The notes under the pieces were generated by a model. That model saw only the letters and a list, made by a program, of their open reading frames with translations. It was not told where the DNA came from and ran no database searches. Below, piece after piece: positions 44,241 through 57,951 of a stretch of 64,000 nt of DNA. How positions within the stretch are numbered: position 1 is the first letter of the stretch; every line of letters starts with the position of its first letter. The position numbers were made by a program, and so were the translations under genes. The stretch is from Lunularia cruciata (lineage: Eukaryota > Streptophyta > Marchantiopsida > Lunulariales > Lunulariaceae), in contig OX419756.1 in assembly GCA_948567375.1 (NCBI GenBank), positions 69,516,333 to 69,580,332 of the forward strand. Direction: 5' to 3'.

Positions 44241-45920
44241 AACAAAGGACAAACAATCTTTGATAGAAGCAAAGGCTAGTTTGGCTTTCAAGACTATAAA
44301 ACTATAACAACAAAGGCTTGAATTTGGGATAAATTGCACTTAGTAGATCTCTTGCAATGTGAAAAATGGAAATGGCCATTCCACACTTTGTTTTATAAGT
44401 AGGTCTTCAATCATTCTTTGGTCAGAAAGTGATTGGGCCATCCTTGTCCCTTGTCACACCTTCAATGTAGGGTACTGCTTGCACATGCAAACCATCACTC
44501 TTCCCCAACAGTCAGAGTGCCGATGCAAGCATTTGGCCAAATGCCAACAGTCCTCGGAATGGAGGAGGACTGTCTACCTAGTCTTTTCAGAGGACCTCAT
44601 CTTTGAATGGCGTCGCATTCAAGTAGGTGTGAGGTGTTTGCCATGTGTCTTACCATGTGTAGGGAAAGAATGGAGCTGGGCGAACTCATTTGGTTGAGTT
44701 TCAATTGTCATGCAAAGTGGTAACGAGCCTAATGATATTCTCAATGGATACCATCGAGCTAAAGTATTTCTCCCTAAACCATTCGCCTTCGAACAGCCTT
44801 TGGTCCAGAGTCTATTCCTTGTTTTCTTTCTCCATGTGTTCCTTCGATCCAGATCCTCTTTTATTAGAGTTGTAGGTTCCAGAGTCGAAGAATGTACCTA
44901 TCTACAGGTTTTCTATCTAATTTGGAAAATATACCAGAATTTTCTCACCAATAAATTGAAATTAATAAAAAGAGAAAACTGATAACACAAAAAGGTGAAG
45001 ACCACATCCGGATCCCGCAATCGCGAACTGCCAACGATTCAAAGCTCCCGCCATAGTCTTATCGGTTCCCAAAATTTTGTCAATCACCAGCGAAACAATC
45101 TTTGTCACATGAGAACAAGTATGAGCGTAGAATATTTCGGACAGAGATGTAGCTGCAGGACGCGAGTAAAGTGCGCATGCTGCAAGGAGCACGGCGCCGG
45201 AGAATGGCGAAGACCGGCTAGTACTGCAAAGGAACGAATTGCAATGTGAAAGTCTTCGAATAGTCTGAGTGAGTTGACATTTGCAATGTAACGTACTTAC
45301 CGGAATTAGGGATGCAAGGTCAAGTTCGTTGCAATTGTCAAGTATGCATCAGAAGCACGCAAGGTCTGCGTGCTACAGTTGGTTAGCAGCTAAGATGCTT
45401 ATACAACCAGCTCGTTTTTGACTTCACCCCTCCTGTGATCATAGGGTTGTGTGGAATCTTATAGTTAGCCCCAAAAATATTCTTTGGTTAAACTGGCTAT
45501 TGGATCTGTCAGTCTTGCAGTGTATCTAAAGCATCTCATGTATTGACTTATTTAAGCTAATTACTAATGAATATTGCTGTTGATGAATATGCACCTCAAT
45601 TGCAAGCTTGTGGTCATGAAGGTTAGCTGCCATCAATATTATGCCCACATGCGTTTCTGTAAGTGAGTTCCAGCTTTCTGATTCAATGTTATTTCTTGTT
45701 TAATCGGATGACGAAAGAAAGGACTTCTGCTTCTCCGCACTCCATGAATTCATTGTGAGCCAAATAATGTGCACTGCACCGAAAATGGTGCATACAATGC
45801 TACTGTTAACCTCACGATTCTGAAACTTGCTACACGACATCTAGCTCCGGTGGAGTTGCTACTTCCACCAACCACTCAAGGAACCGGTTCAGAGCCAGGC
45901 CTTAGATCCATTAAAAATTT
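44240..45920. repeat. Arm 1 of a 1.6-kb inverted segmental duplication
   Basis: Homologous in reverse orientation to 58650-60350. Includes GGCTTGAATTTGGGAT and GTGTGAAAAATGGAAATGG-type sequence at the left, a peroxidase exon-1 relic in the middle, and the block from CACTGCACCGAAAATGGTGC to CTCAAGGAACCGGTTCAGAG at the right. Both arms have the same non-peroxidase sequence where the first intron should continue, so the rearrangement came before the duplication. Confidence 0.8.
44993..45190 (-). pseudogene. Peroxidase exon-1 relic (copy 4)
   Basis: Minus-strand remnant: LLAACALYSRPAATSLSEIF then YAHTCSHVTKIVSLVIDKIL and AGALNRWQF, closest to Prx2 exon 1. The distal-His motif is destroyed by loss of two bases (the RLQFHDC region reads RWQFAIAGSGC). 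Exons 2-4 are absent; unrelated DNA follows. Confidence 0.85.
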
Positions 45921-47955
45921 CAGCCTCTGGGATATATTCAACTTTTGGATAATTACCAGTGGACTTGAGGCTATGCACCCAAGGAGATATTCGTGCCACG
46001 TCCCTGACCAGTCAATGGTCTCGGAGGTAAGGCTAACCATGACCTAATTGACTTCAGGAAATAAATGATTTCGTGCACTTTTCTCATGTAGATCTGAGAC
46101 TTGTACATTGTTAACGAATCTAATATGGTCATTGTTATGATTTAAATGCCTCGACAGTATGAGTTCTACCTCAAGTTTCTCGTGGTTCCTAAAGGAGAAA
46201 GATTCAATTATTCTCTGAGGAAAGGTCCTTACTGATGTCAACGCAACCGGAACTGAAATCTATTATATATACTGGATAAACCCCCCTGGAGTCTCAAGAC
46301 CACAAATATGTTGAGGTCTGCAAGGTATGCATATGGAACTTCCATAAAGTTTTGCTCATATACGTAGTTCGTTGTCGGGTCGAAGAAGTGGATCCGGAGC
46401 GCATTTGGACTCTACAATACTGGATACAATATGCATGAGTATTTAGAATGTCGACGTTGCAATGACATTGAATCATTTCTTGGTCAAGGAGGTGAAAGGG
46501 ACGTAACGATAATTTTGGAAATCAGCGCGGAGAGAGTTAGAGTAATTCAGAGTCAGGAAGTAGACGCAAGTGAAGGGAATTATCTAGAAGGATATTTGGA
46601 CAACATATGTGTGGGAACCCTTGTGAGGACTTAATAGAAAACGTTAATGCAAGGACATGAAGATTTGATGATGATAGCAGGTAAGCGTAATCGTTGTACA
46701 GCTGTAGTACAAGCATGAAATATCCATAGGCTACTAGACTTCACGGACATTGTAATCAAGATGCACATTTTACCTAGTTCTCATCTGTCAAACGAAGTGC
46801 AGCTTGTAAGGCAGCCGTACGTGCACTGCCATGTACTGACTAAGACGTGGCTAACTTTCAATAGCCATTCCTAGTTAGTGGATAGAATGAAATAGATAAG
46901 CACTACTTGAAGACATTTACAGGCGTTGCTCAGAACTGTCACTTTTAAGCGTATCGATAAACTGCACTAATATTTCACGCATAGTTCCAAGTATGTTACA
47001 GGTTTTGGAAGCAAAACAAGCATCTCAAGATCTTGACAATGTCCTTATTTCTAGCCTAAGTTATTTCTCGTCCAAACATCGTGATCCAAGATGATCCAAG
47101 TCTTCACCATGTACACAAAGCAATGGAGTCCCACATATAAAACATCTCGTGACTACAGTGCAAAGTAACATCGTCGAGTTCTACCTAGAAAGATATTAGG
47201 AGCTTCCTTCATGATCAAAATAGGCTCTGCAACATAATTTTGAGGTGAATCACTTTGACTACCCATATATTTGACGCTCAAACGAGGATTGGAGAAACTG
47301 CAACAGTAACTAAACCTAGGTGGATTCAAACATAACTATGGGCATCACATGGAATAAGCCTCCCATGCCAGGATCTAGCCTTTAATTGATATCGTTAGGT
47401 CTGAATGGAGGCACCTGTACTATCATAGGCCAGCTTGCACTTCAAGCTGGACTTTAAGTTTCATCTTTATCAAATTACTGAGTGTAATGTAGTATAGGTA
47501 CAGCATGGATATGGTTGCAAACTTCCCTCGTGATTATGTATTGTGGAATCGTAATTTCATGATCATATCATGTTCCTCGTTCCATAATTAGGCTCACGAA
47601 TCCGTATTTTTTGCAGTATCGGTTCATGGTATCAAGAATACTTACATAGTGAGCAGTGCCCAACCAACCTTTTTATTCCAGAACACGCTCAACTTGGTTT
47701 ATTAAACTGTTACTGAAGTTATCCAACAGGTATCATGAATTAGTACTATAGTCGCAACGTTGACAGTAGCAGTGCCGGCCACATAGTGTCTGAATCTCAC
47801 AATTATGAAATTCTATTCCCACCGTTTTGTGTAGGGCTTATTTTTCACTACGTAAAAATTGTTGATCCTCTCAATTTGAGAGGGAACCCTTTGATGGACT
47901 GGGAATCGGTGTAAATCCTAGCGTATCGAATTGATCACTAGTTGATTAATTGGCA
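45191..47955. other. Duplicated peroxidase intergenic DNA
   Basis: 45191-45900 is homologous to the upstream region of Prx2 (49527-50360). 45914-47424 is homologous to 3060-4672 and 50370-51765. The homology breaks sharply after CACCTGTACTA at 47424; 47425-47955 is the unique 3' flank of Prx2. No gene recognised. Confidence 0.65.
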
Positions 47956-49526
47956 TTAGTTGACAAATTGGCATGTTTTCCTAATTTCCCCAGCAGAACC
48001 GGTCAATGGTTCGAGGTTGCCCATCTTCACCATGGCAGTTGCGAACTCAGTAAACCAGGTCGATCCTCGGATTGAAAACTCATTCACGAGACTTCTACCT
48101 GTAGAGTTGGTGATGAGGGCAGAATCCGTGATGAACACTCCTTTGTTCGATATGACGTTTTTGTAATATAGATGGTCGAATCTGGTGGCGGTTGAATCAA
48201 GGAACAGAGTATTATTCCTGTTACCCTTGGGACAGAGCTTCTTAAGCATGTCCGCGAATTCTACATCTAGAGTGGGGTCGGTATCGTTAACGTTATCGTT
48301 TCCAGTGAAGTTGTAGATGTGAGGGCCAACACCATTGCAAGTAGTTCGGCCAATAGTATGAGCGCCTGATTGTAGGATACAAAGAGCAGAGGAATTAGAC
48401 ATTTATGTTTATCATCACACCTAGCATATGAGTAATGTGATTAGAGAAAGAAGGACATTGACTCATATTGACAGGTCCTAAGAGAAATTGAACAAGAGGC
48501 CTAGGTCTAAAACTTCTGTGTTTGATAGTGGTACCTGAGAGCACAATCATTTCTCTTGCGTTGAACCCTTTGCGGGCAAAGTTATCCACCAGTAGGTCAA
48601 AATTCAAAACAGGGAAAGGAAGATTGATGTTAGCATCATCAGCCAAGGAAACAAGACCATCCCTACGACCAAGATATACTGGCCATGTAGGACCTCCGAC
48701 CTGAAACGACCATCAACACAATATTAGATGATGGAAATCAAGGAAGGAAAGAAATTGACAGCCGACTGGAGGTATGAACTCTACTAAGCTTGCCTTAGAC
48801 GTTCCCACGGAACTTAAAAGATCACTTACTTTGACAGTGGCGTCATGTGCTGCAAGAGCAATAATATCTGCGCATGAAACAACACCTGGACAAACATACT
48901 CGACAGCTTTTTTGATCAAATCGATCTCGGGATTCCTCTGATTTCAAAGTTTCCAAATCCTTCGTTCTCTGCTGGGCTGTCTACGGTGGAGTTCAGCAGA
49001 ATGGATCCATCACATCCCTGTAAAATTCCAACTCGTATAAGGGAGGAAAAACATTACAAATCCCGGCAAGCTAATCTGATTATCGTCATGATCCAGCATA
49101 AATTATATTTTCGCATGATGTGGTATTTATGCGAAAAATATGACGATAGTAACTTTTACGTATTAAAGCGCTAATATCTTCTCGCTGATGCAAACTTGTT
49201 CATAATCTACCCATGCAGGTCCTCCAGAATCTTCCAGTCTGCAAGTCAAACTCAGGTTCTCCTCTCTGTTTTATAGAGAATGTGGGGTGCCTTACCCGGA
49301 CCCAGCAATCATGAAACTGCAAGCGATTCAAAGCTCCAGCCATAGTCTTGTCAGTCTCCAAAATTTTCTCAACTACCAACGAAACAATCTTTGTCACTTG
49401 AGGACACGTATGAGCGTAAAATGTTTCGGAAAGAGATGCAGCATTAGCAGCTGCAGGACTCGAGTGAAGAGCGCATGCTGCCAGAAGCAAGGCGCCGGAG
49501 TATAATATAGTCCTGTATAAAGCCAT
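47956..49526 (-). pseudogene. Class III peroxidase Prx2 (4 exons, frameshift in exon 2)
   Basis: Exons 49526-49296, 49017-48830, 48700-48535 and 48365-47956 with GT-AG introns at the same places as Prx1. Signal peptide (ILYSGALLLAACALHSSPAA), distal site RLQFHDCWVR, proximal LSGAHTIGRTTC and all eight Cys positions are present. Exon 2 is 188 bp instead of 189: one base is missing after the EIRGIP codons (about 48928), so the frame meets a TGA four codons later. Everything else is intact, so loss is recent, or the base is a sequencing error. It is divergently oriented to Prx3. Confidence 0.88.
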
Positions 49527-52500
49527 TGTGGCAATTGCTAGGTGACGTCTACTTCTTTCTGCTACCGTTGTCCTGTAAGATTCAAAAGGCCATTTCAGTA
49601 CCTGTCAGAAATTCTGGAATTAGAAACGAAGACAAGATACATCTAGATTGTTGCATGACCAGTTAGTAGTACAAAGGAACCAATTGCAAAATGAAAGCTT
49701 TTTGTAGTTCCAGTGAGTTGACATTTCTAACGTAACGTACTTAGCTGACTCTGCGAATGCAAGGTGAAGTTCGTTGCAATTGTCAAGTATGCATCAGAAG
49801 CACTCAGGAACTGGATGCTAAAATTGCTTGAAACTTGGCAGCTGAGATACTTATACAACAAGCACGTCTTCGACTTGACCCCTCCTGTGATCCTAGGGTA
49901 GTCTGAAACCATACATTTATTCCCAGAATACATCTTTTTATTAAACTGGATAGTGGATCTGTCAATGTTGCAGTGATCTAAAGCATCTCACCAAGTGACT
50001 TATGTTAGCTAATTACTATTGAGTATTGCAATTGATGAACAGGCGCCCCAATTGCAAGCTAGTGATCATGCAGGTTAGCTGCCATCAATATCATGGCCAC
50101 ATGCTTTTCTGTAAGTGAGTTCCAGCTGTCTGATTCAATGTTTTTCCTGGTTTAGTCAGATGACTTTAACATGACGAAGGTAAGGTCTTCTGCTTCTTCG
50201 CATTGGACTCTAGGTATTCTTTTGAGCCAAATAATGTGTACTCCCAGAATAGTGCATACGCTGCTACTGTTAACCTCACGATTCTGAATCTCACTTCACC
50301 ACATCCGGGGGAGTTGCTACTCCCACCACTCAAGGAACCGGTGCAGAGTCTGGCCTAGGATTCGATGAAAATTTCAGCATCTGGAATAGATTTAAACTTT
50401 TTGAGAACAAGTAGTGGACTGAGGATGTGCACGCAAAGAGATTTTGGTGCCATGTCACTGACCAGTGACATGGGACCAAAATGGAATCGGAACCGAATCT
50501 AATGTAAATAGTGGATAAATCCTTGGAGTCTCAATACCAGAAATATATCGAGATCTGCAAGTTATGCTTATGGGAACTTCCATAAATTTTTGCTCATATA
50601 CGTAGTTCATTGACGAATAAATGGATCTGGAGCGCATCTGAACTGTAAAGTAAAGTGAAGTGAAGTGTGCATGAGTATTTAGAATGTCGACGTTACCTAA
50701 TATTAACCTAGGAAATGCGTAGGAAACAAGCACATGGCTTGGAGTGTCGATCATTTTTTACTAAGACTGAGGAGCTAAACCCCAAACTGTACAGTGCACT
50801 GAAACCATTCAATCATTTCTTGGTCAAGGAGATTTATCGGGGGGTAACGATATTATCGGAAATCAGTGCGGTGAGAGTCAGAGTGGGTCAGAGTCAGGAC
50901 GTAGAAGCAACTCACGAGAGCCTATCTGGAAGGATATTTGGACACATTACATGTGGGAACCCTTGTGAGGAGGTAATAGAAATCGTAAATATAAGGATAT
51001 GAAGATTTGATGATGATAGCAGGCAAGTGTAATCGCCGTAGAGCTGCAGTACAAGCTTGAAATATGCATAAGCTAATATACTTCATGGACATTGTAATCA
51101 GGACGCAAATTTTATCTAGTTCTCATCTGTCAAACGACGTGTGGCTACTAAGGCAGCAGTACATGCAATGGCCACGCAATGTACTGACTCAGAAGTGACT
51201 CAGAAGTGACTTCCAATCGCCATTCCTAGTTAGTGGATAAATGAAATAAATAAGCATTAACTTGAAGAAATATACAGGAGTTGCTCAGAACTGTCACTTT
51301 TAAGCGTAGCCACGAACTGCATTAATACCTCACGCATAATTATAAGTATGTTACAGGTATGGAAGCATAACAAGCATCTCAAGATCTTGACAATTTCCTT
51401 ATTTCTGGCTCAAGTTATTTCTCGTCCAAACATCGTGATCAAGATGATCCGAGTCTTGACCATGTACACAAAGCAAAGGAGTCCCACATGTAAGACATGT
51501 CGCGAGTACAGTGCAAAGTACCATCGTCGAGCTCTACCTAGGAAGATATTAGGAACTTCCTTTCATGGTCAAAATAGGTCCTGCAACATATTTTTGAGGT
51601 GAGACTGACTACCATATATTTCACGCTCAAAAGAGGATTCGAGATAAGTGCAACAGTAACTAAACCTGGGTAGTTCCAAACATTACTATGGGCATGACTT
51701 GGAATAATCCTCCCATGCCATGATCTAGCTTTTAATTGCCATCTTCAGGTCCGAATGAAGGCACCTATACTGTAATGTGTCCTCCACAAAATTTGGTTGA
51801 CCAGATAAAGGAAACTAACATATACTCATATATAAACGAAAAGATGTAATGAATTGAGTACCGATTTACCGGTAAGTATATATGAAAAGTCTGAGTGCGA
51901 TCGGTTGATACTTAAAAGGTCACCACATCCGGGCGAGCGAGTGCTTATACTTCACAATACATCTCTTGTTCAAGCATAAGCGGAAATTTAGATTGTTTTA
52001 CATCACAATTACCTTTCACTGACGAACGTCTGTGAAAGGTAAATCGTGGTAAGGATAAGGATTCAATCCAGGATTCCTTTTGAAGTGGCCACATATGCAT
52101 GTATCTTGCAAAGCTGTCATTACGCCTCCCCATGCTCAGGCCTTAGGTCATGTACATGTACTCGTTCTCTTGGGAAGTAAAGAGGATAGGAAAAAATGTA
52201 CAAATAAAGTTTGCTTATCTGCACGGACCTTAACCGATATCAACATGGAGCATGTGTTCGGACCGCAGAGTGCCTAGTACTGCTCACATGCACGACTCAA
52301 GCTATATGCCTTGCATATGCTTCTCTGTAACAGATAATCCTGATTGATTGCCTGTTTCAAGATTTGCTACAATGTTTTCGGACTTTTACCCTTGTAGATC
52401 TGCATTAGAAGGACTTACCAGGCATTTACTTATCAACCATTGTACAGGTTCATCAAGTGGTTAGATCATGCAATTCGTCGGGAAGAACGGTTTCGTGTAG

Positions 52501-53567
52501 ATGGAGCTCTAATTTGTTTTCAATGACGCAGGAGACTACCTCTGAAATTAGGGACCAACTTAACTCTATAATTGTCGTCACCGACAATATGAGAACCTTA
52601 ATAGTAGCAACTGATCAAAATTCAGCTGTTAGATTCTCAGAGAGCATATGTCCACAGTGCTGTCTGAACGCGGTGCTCTCCGAACGCTTCAGCTGGTCAG
52701 CAATACTCCTAATGCGGAAACAAGGGAGTCGTCTGCCAGTGAGGGAGTTTATGATTCCTTGTCATGAGATATCAGAAGGTTAAATGGAAACTTCAAGAGA
52801 ATCTAAAGCAGATCTACCCCTTGAGATATAGAATCGATCACGGCTCCGCATCCACCGAGTGTGGTGTTAACTATTCCAGGGATGTTGGAAGTAGAAAATT
52901 ACAGAAATATGAGCTCAAAATTCGCAAAATCATGTACAACTTCAGGTCAGGTACGTGCGTAGCCCGCAATGTGGTCCTAACTTCCAGTAATTCAGGAAAT
53001 CGTCTCCTTGTCCACGATAAAAACAATGATACTTAAACCAAAATTCAATCAATAACCAAAATTCAATCAATCGAGATTAATATTACGGATGTTGGCGTAA
53101 TAACAGCTAGCCACCAATCCATACGCCTGATCTCACTGCATAAACGGAGCAACGTCTACAGCCTCACAAGCCACGTAAAACTGTTCAGCCTAAAACTTAC
53201 TCTTTCAAACACTGCCTAAACATCAGTAGAGGGGTCAACTGGAAGACACGCACTGGGGGTATAAGTACCCCTCTTGCATTTACATTATCAAGTAAATGCG
53301 GCACTCAGACCTTGAGTGCTTCTCATACTTACCTGCGAAACATCACATTGCATTTGCAGCGTCTGGTGAGGACCTTTGTTTAGAGAAACAGAGAACGAAT
53401 TACTTGATGAAAACTTTGACATTTACTCGTTTACCATTCATTCTCACTTAGTTTCATTTTGATTTCTCTTTCTTTTCAGATGCTAACATATATAGTGCGC
53501 ATGCAATGCAATATAATGATTCTTGCAGATAGCAGAACGAAGAACTAGTACACGGAAATTTGCTTCA
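49527..53567. other. Intergenic region between divergent Prx2 and Prx3
   Basis: 4 kb without a recognised gene. Left part is homologous to 45191-45900, middle and right parts to 3060-6256. Open frames at 52457-52783 and 52764-53036 are partly retained in the Prx1 copy but with stops there, so I do not call them genes. Confidence 0.6.
53260..53267 (+). promoter_or_regulatory. Possible TATA box of Prx3
   Basis: TATAAGTA after a GGGGG run, at the same distance from the ATG (308 bp) as in Prx1. Confidence 0.35.
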
Positions 53568-55123
53568 ATGGCTTCTTGCGGACCCTTGTTATATTCCGGA
53601 CTCCTTCTTCTGGCAGCACTTTACACAGCTCATGCAGCTGCAGATAGTGGTCCTCTGTCCGAGACATTTTATCACTATACTTGTCCTCAAGTAACAACCA
53701 TAGTTTCTAATGTGGTCGACAAGGTTCTGGCAACCGACAAAACTATGGCTGGAGCTTTGAACCGCTTGCACTTTCATGATTGCTGGGTTCGGGTAAGTCA
53801 CCCACCATTTCTTCTCCATGTAGAGTGAGAGACAACCTGAAAGGGATGGTCACACTTGGCAAAGATTCTGGTCCAGTTCTTCAAGCAATGATTATGATTC
53901 AAAGCACGGTGTACAATGAGTGAAAATTCACCACATTCAGAGTAGCTCCAGCATTTGCCTACTTCATATCAACGCCGAGCCAAGTAAGTTTGCATAACTC
54001 AGGATTATCCTGTCGCGATGTATTAGTCTTAAACACTAATCTGAGTTGACAATTACAGGGTTGTGATGGATCAATTCTACTCAAATCCACAGCTGATAGT
54101 CCAGCAGAAAACGAAGGATTTGGAAACTTCGAGATCCGAGGAATCCCTGAAATCGATCTCATCAAGGAAGCTGTCGAAAGTGCCTGTCCAGGTGTTGTGT
54201 CATGTGCAGATATTGTTGCTCTTGCTGCACATGAGGCCACTGTGAAAGTAAGTCATCTCCTTGGGGACATCTACTTCTTATGACCATTTAGAAACTAGTT
54301 CAAGTAAAGTGAGGTGAGGATCAAGCTTCAAAACTGCAGATTTATATTTAAGAGAACTTCTTCGCTCCACCTCATCAAGTAATGTTTACTGATATCAGGT
54401 TGGAGGTCCAAGCTGGCCAGTATATCTCGGCCGAAGAGATGGCAACGTTTCCTTAGCAGATGACGCTAACACCAATCTACCATTTCCGGTTTTGAATTTT
54501 GACCTGTTGGTTGATAACTTTGCCCGCAAAGGATTCAACGCCAGAGAGATGATCGTGCTTTCAGGTACCAGCAAAAGCTTTACTGAAAATTTTCAATTTT
54601 ATGTTTACAACGTTTCTCTTCTCTTCATCATAAGATTCTGATGCACGCCGTGAAGTCAAGTGACGTTGAAGAAGAAATCTGATGTCTCTGCCCATCTACT
54701 ATTCTATACTCAGGTGCTCACACCATCGGCCGAACTACTTGCAACGGTGTTGGCCCTCACATCTATAACTTCACTGGAAGCGACAACCTTAACGACACCG
54801 ATCCCACTCTGGATCCTGAATTTGCAAACATGCTGAAAAAGCTTTGTCCCAAGGGTAACAGAAACAGTACCATGTTTCTTGATTCAACTGCCACCAGATT
54901 CGATCACCTTTATTACAAAAGTGTCATTTCAAACAAAGGAGTTTTCATCACCGATTCCGCACTTATCACCAACACTACAGGTAAAAGCATTGTCAGTGAA
55001 TTTTCAGCCCGAGGATCGACTTGGTTCGAGGAGTTCTCAGCTGCCATGGTGAAGATGGGCAACCTTGAACCGATGACGGGATCTGCAGGAGAAATTAGAA
55101 AAACGTGTCAATTTATCAGCTAG
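53568..55123 (+). CDS. Class III secretory peroxidase Prx3 (4 exons, intact)
   Basis: Near-identical duplicate of Prx1. Exons 53568-53792, 54059-54247, 54399-54564 and 54714-55123, the same lengths as Prx1, 329 residues. Signal peptide LLYSGLLLLAALYTAHA; distal site RLHFHDCWVR (His where Prx1 has Gln, the commoner residue in the family); Ca2+ motif CDGS; proximal LSGAHTIGRTTC; eight Cys. About a dozen residue differences from Prx1, among them LKSTADS for LNSTADS (one fewer N-glycosylation site) and EPMTG for EPLTG. Introns are almost the same in both, so the duplication is recent or gene conversion has acted. Secreted haem peroxidase; substrate unknown. Confidence 0.95.
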
Positions 55124-57950
55124 ATTAACACATCAAGAGTAAGGAACTGCCAATGTGGGCTCCAACTCCAGTAGTGGTCTTCTCTCACATTGAGAGAGTC
55201 GGACCTTCATTACTCTCTAGGACAATTTATTTTTGAAAAGTAGGAACTGCCTGACAGGAAGTGAGGTATAGTCGCTAGGTGACAAGGCTCTTAAAGATCG
55301 ATCTCAATCACTGGACGTGTATATCGTTGTACAAGATACTACAATTGTCTATCTGAAACCGATTCACGATAGAATCACTTATTTTGTTGTACATAAGAGA
55401 AAATCTGAACTGAGTCTGGATGAATCAAGACGACACAACTGAGAAGCTTCCTATTGTTAATATCCCAGCACATTATTGCTTTTCAAGAAATTGAGCAGAG
55501 CCAGAATAGATCTGAATTTGAATAAAAGTAAACCATATAGTACAATATCTTGAAGGATTCTTATATTCTTTTTATGTGCAATTAACTCTTGTCACAGGAT
55601 TGGAATATGCGTCTTTATTTCTAAATGTTAAAATTTGCATTTGTATAGTACTCGTATTTTTATGAGGTCATTTCATGATTTATACTAAATATCATGGTAT
55701 TTACAATAAGAAAATGAAATATAAAAATTATGAAGAGTTAAAAAATAATAAAGTACACAATACAAATCACAAGCAATATGAACCTAGGAAAAATTCAATG
55801 GCACCTGAGCCTCCTATAGTCACCTCATGATAGGAGATCAAGTAATTAAGTACCCATTTATTGAGTAAAGTGACAGGATATTTTGTAATATTCATATGGA
55901 GATGGACATCATGCAAGTGTTGTTGTGAAAGCAATGAGTGATCAAAGTATTTGCAGTAGCTTCTAACTCTACTCTCCCTTCAAACGTTACCGAAGGAAAC
56001 CATTGACTACGATCCCAAGCTGATCTCCCCTTCCTGTAGAGAATCTACTCCTGGTTTTTAGCCTTTTGGCTTATACTCCTCTGGATCCTCAGGAGCTGGT
56101 TTAGAAGACAGAGGAGCGGTATCATCCAGCCCAGTGTCGACCGCAACGATATCCTCAAACTCAGGGGATGTTTTAGAAGCAGCCTGTCCCGTTTCCTTCG
56201 CTAGCTAAAAACTCAGTTCATCTTTTTGAGTCTAGAGATTCATGAATGATACCTGTTACAACAACTGCAAGAGGAAAGTTTAGTAAAAACGAAATTAGTA
56301 ATAATGATCCTTAGTTTCAGCAAACAAAAAGTGATTATTATACATGATTGATAAATATATAACGCTTTTGATTTTCTTACACATGAAGCAAGTAATCCAA
56401 AACTTCAGTCCAATATGAAAAAATTGATGTTATTGAACAACATTATGGTATTAAAATGTTTCATTTGGAAAGTTTTAAAATTATATTTTTCAACCTTATT
56501 CTGATAGTTTTAAGATTTACAATAAAATTTGCTTGAACCAATTTTAATATATTTCTCTTCTCAGCAAGATATAGTATTAAATACTTGTATTCAAAGAATG
56601 CATAATAAATAAATTTATTTATTTATTTTACATCAAGAAAATATTGAAAATTCCATATTTAAATAGGAATTTCATCACTCTTTAAGGTTGGTTTTGTAGA
56701 TGAGAAGTGAGATCTTCAATATTACCTAACCATGAAATATTAAGAAAGAAATGACCATTTAATGATATTCGATAATAGTTCTTTCATGTAAATTTTAAAT
56801 TATTATTATTATTATTATTATTATTTTAAAATAATTTAAAAAACATAATCATATAATAAACTTACAGGTATGAAAATCAAGAATAAATCAGATTGGCTAG
56901 AAATCACAAGCATTAATTTCTTGCCTGAATATTTGAATCTTGTGGTTCAAATCTAGAAACAACCTGTCAAACATAACCAAACACTCTGAATCCTGATTAT
57001 CTTTAATTGTTTAAATAACTTTTTGACACCAAAAAGAGATGTCAATCTAAGTTAAAGTTAACCTGCTAATTTCCTAATACATAAGTTATTAAGGCATTTC
57101 AGTCTTATACGTTGGTACACATGTAATCCTATAACTTAACGTTAGTAGAATCCCCCGTTAACTTATAAAGTTTAAAAGTTTTCATGGTACAAGTTAAAGT
57201 GGCAAGACTATAACCCCTTATGGTACTTAAGGTAGCCTGAAATTATAATAACCTTGGGGGAACACTATAAACCCCTTTCGATACTTATGGTAACCTAGTA
57301 TTCATCAACCTACAATCGTCCATGCAACCACCAAGGCTATGGAAGTTAACATAGGATTCATTAACCTACAATCGTCCATGCAGCCACCGGGGCTATGGAA
57401 GTTAACATGGCGTCGGTTTTGTTCCACAAGGAATAATAGACAACTCTGACTAAGAAACTTTGTATGTTGACAAAGATGAGAAATAAGTGAAGGTTTGTAG
57501 TGACTCATGATCACCTTTGTAAGAGAGGCGCACATTCTCAGTAAGATCCATATCGCCAGATATTTTCATACCCAGGTAAGTTTGATGACTGCAGCATTAT
57601 TACTCTTTTGGAACTGCTGAACTCTTCCAATCAATTACCGGGCTTACAAACAGCATCTGTACTGAACATGTGGAACTGTCAACAGCTGCCAGATCGCAGT
57701 CTGCGAATGATCCCCGCAGCACTTTCAGGCAACAATAAACTTCAAATTACCGTCCTCTCAATTGGTCGACCATACCATAACATGCCTCTCCTGACACTCC
57801 CCTACTCCATACTCACTCACCAGGCAATGAGTCCTTGCGGACAGCAAGCACAGTCCCTCCATCTCTCCTCTTAGTCAGAACACATCTTGCACATAACACA
57901 CCACACACTAGAGGGTTGTGCACTGCACAAGAGATTCAATTACCTGCTCT
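55124..57950. other. Prx3 3' flank and AT-rich DNA
   Basis: 55124-55480 matches the Prx1 flank. About 500 AT-rich bp (55490-55985) are extra relative to it. 55990-56130 matches again. 56230-57300 is AT-rich with an (ATT)n run at about 56796-56824. At 57304-57410 a unit of about 53 bp (CCTACAATCGTCCATGCA and following) is doubled. Open frames at 57608-57874 resemble nothing I know. Confidence 0.5.
56050..56205 (-). other. Possible exon fragment of an unknown host gene
   Basis: Minus-strand stretch open for about 48 codons with an ordinary soluble-protein composition (ASKTSPEFEDIVAVDTG, then SSKPAPEDPEEYKPKG and a stop), preceded by a T-rich stretch ending TAG. The Prx1 flank copy (8240-8350) is homologous but frame-broken. 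It could be the last exon of a gene next to the ancestral peroxidase, or chance. Confidence 0.2.
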
Positions 57951-57951
57951 T

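Noticed and set aside
45769..46047. Plus-strand frame MHCTENGAYNATVNL, with a mirror copy at 58909-58643
   Set aside because: The two copies are arms of the inverted duplication; the third copy near 50230 is frame-broken, so it is probably non-coding.
52457..53036. Two overlapping open frames upstream of Prx3
   Set aside because: The homologous stretch before Prx1 has stops and indels, so no coding constraint is visible.
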